DNA of 64,000 bases from Dissulfurirhabdus thermomarina (GTDB taxonomy: Bacteria > Desulfobacterota > Dissulfuribacteria > Dissulfuribacterales > Dissulfurirhabdaceae), in NCBI RefSeq assembly GCF_012979235.1, contig NZ_JAATWC010000001.1:1-64000 (forward strand), in the 5' to 3' direction. A model generated the notes under the pieces. That model did no database searches. It was not told the origin of the DNA and saw only the letters and a program-made list of their open reading frames with translations. This document shows, piece after piece, positions 59,623 to 64,000 of the stretch (position 1 is its first letter; each line of letters opens with the position of its first letter). Made by a program: the position numbers and the translations under genes.

Positions 59623-59814
59623 ATGAAACGCATCCTCTTCGCCCTGCTGGCCGCGGCGGCCGCCGTGAACCTCGGCGGCTGCGTGCTCACCAAGGTGGTC
59701 TCGGTGCCCATGCGCGCCGCGGGGGCGGTGATCTCAGTGGTCCCCGTGGCCGGAAACACCGCCCACGACGTGATCGACGAGGCCGCCGACGCCGTGGACA
59801 AGGTGCCCATCTAG
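59623..59814 (+). CDS. Small lipoprotein
   Basis: 63 aa. The ATG at 59623 is preceded by AAGGAGG. A lipoprotein signal ends LGGC (Cys about 20). The mature part is about 44 residues with a hydrophobic stretch (AAGAVISVVPVAG) and an acidic tail. It belongs to a class of tiny envelope lipoproteins of unknown function. A 12-bp stem hairpin follows. Confidence 0.75.
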   Translation: MKRILFALLAAAAAVNLGGCVLTKVVSVPMRAAGAVISVVPVAGNTAHDVIDEAADAVDKVPI

Positions 59815-59818
59815 GCGG

Positions 59819-59854
59819 TTCGGGGGCGGGACCGGAGCCGGCCCCGCCCCCGAA
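59819..59854 (+). terminator. Hairpin after the small lipoprotein gene
   Basis: A perfect 12-bp stem (59819-59830 with 59843-59854) with a 12-nt loop. The following sequence is only moderately T-rich, so it is a weak intrinsic terminator. Confidence 0.5.
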
Positions 59855-59907
59855 TCCTCTCGCCCGCCCCCTTTCACCCCCCTCCCGTTCCTGCTACAAA
59901 GGAGGGC

Positions 59908-61005
59908 ATGAAGCCCTTCCGGGACTGGTTCCACCGCTACCTCTCCGACCCGCAGGCGGTGATCCTCGCCTTCCTGCTGGGGCTCGGCACGGTGATCATC
60001 CTCACCCTGGGGCGGATGCTGGCCCCGGTGCTGGCCAGCCTCGTCATCGCCTACCTCCTCCAGGGCCCCGTGGCGCGCATGGAGCGGCTGGGGCTGCCGC
60101 GGCTGGCCGCCGTGTCCCTGGTCTTCCTCCTCTTCATGGCCGTCCTGGTCTTCATCCTCCTCGGCCTGCTCCCCCTCCTCTCCCGCCAGGTCGGCCAGTT
60201 CCTCCACGATCTCCCCGCCATGATCGCCGGCGGGCAGCAGGCGCTGCTCCGGCTGCCCGAGCGTTACCCGGACTTCGTCACCGAGGCCCAGCTCACCCAG
60301 CTCATGGCCACCCTGCGCGCCGAGGTCATGGGGATCGGCCAGCATCTGCTCTCCCTCTCCCTGGCCTCGGTGCTGGGTCTCCTCACCCTCCTGGTCTACC
60401 TGGTCCTCATGCCGCTGCTGGTCTTCTTCTTCCTCAAGGACAAGGAGCGGATCCTGGCCTGGGTCACCGAGCTCCTGCCGGAGGAACGGGGGCTGGCCGC
60501 CGAGGTCTGGGCGGAAATGGACCGGCAGCTCGGCAACTACATCCGCGGCAAGGTCTGGGAGATCCTCATCGTCTGGACCGCCAGCACCGCCACCTTCGCC
60601 TGGCTGGGCCTCAAGTTCAGCATGCTGCTCGGCCTCTTCGTGGGGCTCTCGGTGCTGATCCCCTACGTGGGGGCCACGGTGATGACCTTCCCGGTGGCCC
60701 TCATCGCCTACTCCCAGTGGGGGTGGAGCGCCGACTTCGCCTGGACGGTGGCGGCCTACCTGGTGATCCAGGTCCTCGACGGCAACCTCCTGGTCCCGCT
60801 GCTGCTCTCCGAGGTGGTGAACCTCCACCCCGTGGCCATCATCGTGGCCATCCTGGTCTTCGGCGGGCTCTGGGGGCTCTGGGGGGTCTTCTTCGCCATC
60901 CCCCTGGCCACCCTGGTGCACTCGGTGATCCGGGCCTGGCAGAAGGTGGGGGCGCGGAAGGCGCCGGCCGCCCCGGCGCCCGAGGCGGCCGGGGCCGACG
61001 CCTGA
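59908..61005 (+). CDS. AI-2E family transporter (PerM/TqsA-like permease)
   Basis: 365 aa with about eight membrane helices and the family motifs FFLKDKERI and GLSVLIPYVGATVMTFP, followed by LVIQVLDGNLLVPLLLSEVVNLHPVAI-type helices. Members export varied small molecules or act as Na+/H+ antiporters; AI-2 export is shown only for a few. The substrate is unknown. The last 20 residues are Ala/Pro-rich. It is convergent with the LOG gene. Confidence 0.92.
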   Translation: MKPFRDWFHRYLSDPQAVILAFLLGLGTVIILTLGRMLAPVLASLVIAYLLQGPVARMERLGLPRLAAVSLVFLLFMAVLVFILLGLLPLLSRQVGQFLHDLPAMIAGGQQALLRLPERYPDFVTEAQLTQLMATLRAEVMGIGQHLLSLSLASVLGLLTLLVYLVLMPLLVFFFLKDKERILAWVTELLPEERGLAAEVWAEMDRQLGNYIRGKVWEILIVWTASTATFAWLGLKFSMLLGLFVGLSVLIPYVGATVMTFPVALIAYSQWGWSADFAWTVAAYLVIQVLDGNLLVPLLLSEVVNLHPVAIIVAILVFGGLWGLWGVFFAIPLATLVHSVIRAWQKVGARKAPAAPAPEAAGADA

Positions 61006-61015
61006 GAAGGCGGGG

Positions 61016-61936
61016 CTAGCAGCGCGGGGCCGGGTCCAATCCCCCGTTTTCCCGGTAGAAGTCCTGGATGCGGGCCCAGGCCTCCTCGGCCGTCTCCACG
61101 TACTCGAAGAGGTCGAGGTCCCCCGGCGAGATGGTCCCTTCGTCGCAGAGGCCCTCGAAGTCCACCACCCGCTCCCAGAATTCGCGCCCGAAGAGCAGGA
61201 TCGGCACCTGCCGGACCTTGCCCGTCTGGACGAGCGTCAGGGTCTCGAAGAGCTCGTCCAGGGTCCCGAAGCCCCCGGGGAAGACCACCAGGGCCCGGGC
61301 CCGGAGCAGGAAGTGCATCTTCCGGATGGCGAAGTAGTGGAACTGGAAGCTGAGCTCGGGGGTGACGTAGGCGTTGGGCTGCTGCTCGAAGGGGAGGACG
61401 ATGTTGAACCCCGCGGTCTTGGCGCCTTCCTCGGCCGCCCCCCGGTTGGCGGCCTCCATGATGCCGGGGCCGCCGCCCGTGATGACCACCAGGTCGCAGC
61501 CGGTCTTCCGGCGGCACTCCCGGGCGATCAGGGCCGAAAGGCGCCGGGCCTCGTCGTAGTAACGGGACTTCTGGAGGATCCGGCGCGCCACCGCCGCCCG
61601 GCGGACGAGTTCCGGGTCGTCGGGGTTCGCCTCCGCCGCGGCCTCCGCGGCGGCGGCCAGCCGCCGCGCTTCGGCGGCCTCGGGAATCCGGGTGCTCCCG
61701 AAGATCACCACCGTGTGCTCGATGCCGTGCTCGTGCTGGACGAGCTCCGGCTTCAGGAGCTCAAGCTGGAGCCGCACCGGGCGGAGTTCCTCCCGCTGGA
61801 GGAAGTCCGGGTCCATGTAGGCCAGCCGGTAGGAGGGGGAGAGGGTCTGCGGTGTCCGCGGCCCCATGGCCGCGGCCCGGGCGTCTTCCTCGGCGGATGG
61901 AAACCCCTTCGGCGGGATCCGGGGAGAATCGCTCAT
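61016..61936 (-). CDS. LOG-family nucleotide phosphoribohydrolase-like protein
   Basis: 306 aa. It has the two LOG signatures GGGPGIMEAANRGA (about 158-171) and PGGFGTLDELFE (about 222-233). The family cleaves nucleoside 5'-monophosphates, as cytokinin-activating LOG or PpnN-type nucleosidases do. It has an N-terminal extension of about 70 residues compared with the short LOG proteins. It lies 46 bp downstream of alaS and is probably cotranscribed. Confidence 0.92.
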   Translation of the reverse strand: MSDSPRIPPKGFPSAEEDARAAAMGPRTPQTLSPSYRLAYMDPDFLQREELRPVRLQLELLKPELVQHEHGIEHTVVIFGSTRIPEAAEARRLAAAAEAAAEANPDDPELVRRAAVARRILQKSRYYDEARRLSALIARECRRKTGCDLVVITGGGPGIMEAANRGAAEEGAKTAGFNIVLPFEQQPNAYVTPELSFQFHYFAIRKMHFLLRARALVVFPGGFGTLDELFETLTLVQTGKVRQVPILLFGREFWERVVDFEGLCDEGTISPGDLDLFEYVETAEEAWARIQDFYRENGGLDPAPRC

Positions 61937-61981
61937 GGGCGGCGCACCCTTCTCAGAGATCCCGGGAGGAGGCCCCGCCCC

Positions 61982-64000
61982 TCACCCCCGGCCAAGGGCC
62001 GCCTCCACCGCATGGCGGCCGGCGGCCAGGGCCTCGTCCAGCCGCTCCGGCCGGGGGCCGCCCGCCTGGGCCATGTCGGGCCGGCCGCCGCCCCCGCCCC
62101 CCACGGGGCCGGCCGCGGCCTTCACCAGGTCGCCGGCCCGGACCCGGCCCGTGAGATCCGGGGTCACCATGGCCAGCAGCAGGGCCTTGCCCCCGGCCTC
62201 GGCGCCGAGGAGGACCACTCCGGACCCCAGGCGGTCCCGGAGCCGGTCCCCGAGGTCCCGGAGGGCCTTGGCCCCGGGCACCCGGACCCGGGCGGCCAGC
62301 ACCCGCGCCCCGTTCACGTCCTGGGCCCGGGCGAGGAGGTCGTCCACCGACTCGGCGGCGGCCGCGCCCCGCCCCTCCTCGAGGGCCTTCTCGAGTTCCC
62401 GGACCCGGGCGGCCAGCCGCTCCACCCGGTCGGGCACCTCCCGGGGGGCGCACCGGAGCCGGTCCGCCGCCGCGGAAAGGAGGTCTTCCAGGGCATGGAC
62501 CCGATCCACGGCCGCCCGGCCCGTCACCGCCTCGATCCGGCGGACCCCGGAGGCCACGCTGCCCTCCTGGAGGATCTTGAAGAGGCCGACCTCGCCCGTC
62601 CGCCGCAGATGCGTCCCGCCGCACAGTTCCCGGCTCCAGCCCGGGACGGACACCACGCGGACCCGCTCGCCGTACTTCTCGCCGAAGAGCGCCATGGCCC
62701 CCTCGGCCACCGCCTCGCGGTAGGCGAGGACGCGGGTCTCCACCTCGGCGTCGCGGCGGACCTGCTCGTTGACCAGGTCTTCCACCCGCCGCAGCTCCTC
62801 CGGAGTCACCGCGGCGAAGTGGGTGAAGTCGAAGCGGAGCCGCTCCGGGGTCACCAGGGAACCCGCCTGCTTGACGTGTTCCCCGAGCACCCGGCGAAGC
62901 GCGGCGTGAAGGAGGTGGGTGGCCGTGTGGTTCCGGGCGGTGTCGAGGCGCCGGGCCTCCAAGACCTCGAGCGCCACCTCCTCCCCGGTCGCCAGCCGGC
63001 CCTCGGTGACCCGGACGACGTGGACGACGAGGTCACCGCGGCGCCGGGTGTCCAGGACCTCGGCGGCGCCGCCGGGCCCACGGATCCACCCCCGGTCCCC
63101 CACCTGGCCGCCGGACTCCCCGTAGAAGGGGGTCTCGGCCGCCACCAGCTCCCCTTCCCAGCCGGCCTCCGCGGCCGCCACCGCCGCGCCGTCCGCCCCC
63201 ACCAGGGCCGAGAGGCGGGCCCGGTGCCGCAGGGTCTCGTAGCCCACGAAGGCCGTCCCTTCGCCCCGCTCCAGCAGCTCCCGGTAGATCGGCGGCAGCT
63301 CCCGGGTGACCACCGACTTCTGGAAGCGCCGGGAGCGCTCCCGCTGCGCCTCCATGGCGGCCTCGAACCCCGACCGGTCGAGTTCGAGACCCTCTTCCCG
63401 GCAGACGTCCTGGACGATGTCCACCGGGAAGCCGTAGGTGTCGTAGAGCCGGAAGATGAAATCACCGGGGACGATCCGGGCCCCCTGCCGCCGCAGCCGG
63501 TCGATCTCCTCGTCGAGCAGCCGGAGGCCGAACTCGAGGGTCTCGGCGAACCTGGCCTCCTCGTGCCGGATCACCTGGTCGAGGAAGGTACCGGCGGCCC
63601 GGAGCTCGGGGTAGACCTCCCCCATCTCGTCCACCACCGTGGCCGTGACCTCGGAGAGGAAGGGCGCCTCGAGCCCCAGGACGCGCCCGTAGCGGACCGC
63701 CCGGCGCAGGATCCGGCGGAGCACGTAGCCGCGCCCCTCGTTGGACGGCAACACCCCGTCGGCCACCAGGAAGGCGCCGGCCCTCGCGTGGTCGGCGATG
63801 ACCCGCATGGCCACGTCGTCGCGGGGCTCGGCCCCGTAGGCCCGGCCCGAGAGGCCCGAGATCCGCGCGATGAGCCCGGCGAAGAGGTCGCTGTCGAAGT
63901 TCGTGGTCTTCCCCTGGCAGACCGCCGCGATGCGTTCGAGCCCCATGCCCGTGTCGATGCTGGGGCGGGGCAACGGGTGGAGCTCGCCCGCCTCGTCGCG
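61982..64000 (-). CDS. alaS: Alanyl-tRNA synthetase, C-terminal part (gene runs off the window)
   Basis: The stop is at 61982 and the frame stays open to the window edge, so about 673 residues are visible and the N-terminal ~200 are missing. Visible parts are the end of the class II catalytic domain (PSIDTGMGLERIAAV), the recognition domain, and the editing domain with the zinc motifs NHTATHLLHAAL and CGGTHLRRTG. The C-terminal DHHA1 domain has the Gly-rich end (VGGGGGGRPDMAQAGG). It charges tRNA-Ala and clears mischarged Ser and Gly. Confidence 0.97.
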   Translation of the reverse strand, partial: RDEAGELHPLPRPSIDTGMGLERIAAVCQGKTTNFDSDLFAGLIARISGLSGRAYGAEPRDDVAMRVIADHARAGAFLVADGVLPSNEGRGYVLRRILRRAVRYGRVLGLEAPFLSEVTATVVDEMGEVYPELRAAGTFLDQVIRHEEARFAETLEFGLRLLDEEIDRLRRQGARIVPGDFIFRLYDTYGFPVDIVQDVCREEGLELDRSGFEAAMEAQRERSRRFQKSVVTRELPPIYRELLERGEGTAFVGYETLRHRARLSALVGADGAAVAAAEAGWEGELVAAETPFYGESGGQVGDRGWIRGPGGAAEVLDTRRRGDLVVHVVRVTEGRLATGEEVALEVLEARRLDTARNHTATHLLHAALRRVLGEHVKQAGSLVTPERLRFDFTHFAAVTPEELRRVEDLVNEQVRRDAEVETRVLAYREAVAEGAMALFGEKYGERVRVVSVPGWSRELCGGTHLRRTGEVGLFKILQEGSVASGVRRIEAVTGRAAVDRVHALEDLLSAAADRLRCAPREVPDRVERLAARVRELEKALEEGRGAAAAESVDDLLARAQDVNGARVLAARVRVPGAKALRDLGDRLRDRLGSGVVLLGAEAGGKALLLAMVTPDLTGRVRAGDLVKAAAGPVGGGGGGRPDMAQAGGPRPERLDEALAAGRHAVEAALGRG

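Overview
The window reads as core chromosome of a very GC-rich (visibly near 70% or more) Gram-negative bacterium, most likely a thermophilic or sulfur-metabolising member of Desulfobacterota (old Deltaproteobacteria). The clues are short multihaem c-type cytochromes, a Tat-exported four-cluster ferredoxin and an NrfD-type membrane subunit, a glutamyl-tRNA reductase / CcsA / siroheme-synthase block, an NtrY-NtrX pair preceded by a DUF4390 gene, aspartate kinase next to citramalate synthase, and a CooC-like ATPase. A Dissulfurirhabdus-like organism would fit, but that is a guess from gene content. No rRNA, tRNA, CRISPR array or prophage was seen.

Layout. 1-7 kb: a sigma-54 activator with four PAS domains, an exported Fe-S protein with a trihaem cytochrome, an unknown protein, a tetrahaem cytochrome, a small Cys-rich protein and two Hsp20 chaperones. 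7-14.6 kb: carA-carB, purF, kdsD, ssb. 14.6-17.5 kb (minus): hemA-ccsA-met8. 17.7-20.5 kb: a Fur-family regulator, tatC-tatB, alr. 20.6-28 kb: mdh, mltA, an apparent small-RNA gene, DUF4390-ntrY-ntrX, plsY. 28.5-34.3 kb: an envelope lipoprotein, an L,D-transpeptidase, and a J-protein-lysC-cimA-HhH-cooC operon. 34.3-34.9 kb: a scar holding recombinase/transposase fragments. 34.9-39.5 kb: a diguanylate cyclase and groES-groEL under a CIRCE-like operator. 39.5-46.9 kb (minus): arsR, an RND/MMPL transporter, a LolA-like protein, an outer-membrane barrel, an M48 protease and lspA in one co-directional run. 47-52.4 kb: a KptA-fold protein, an HDOD protein, an HNH nuclease, glmS and a solitary nrfD. 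52.6-64 kb: a B12/radical-SAM protein, a MITE-like element, hflX, parA-parB, a FlhG-like ATPase with a J-like/HTH partner, a small lipoprotein, an AI-2E-family permease, a LOG protein and the 3' part of alaS.

Most genes are housekeeping and tightly packed, with many ATGA start/stop overlaps. The most unusual item is an AT-rich island at about 22.82-22.99 kb on the minus strand. It has a near-consensus promoter, a perfect 12-bp stem closing a 58-nt pyrimidine-rich loop that contains CACCTCC (the 16S anti-Shine-Dalgarno sequence), and a strong terminator: an apparently undescribed small RNA. Secondary items are a KptA homologue missing its hallmark residues, a 192-bp element with terminal inverted repeats abutting a stop codon, an exact 115-residue PAS/Cys triplication, phased repeats upstream of the arsR operon, and an HflX whose N-terminus seems to need a non-AUG start.
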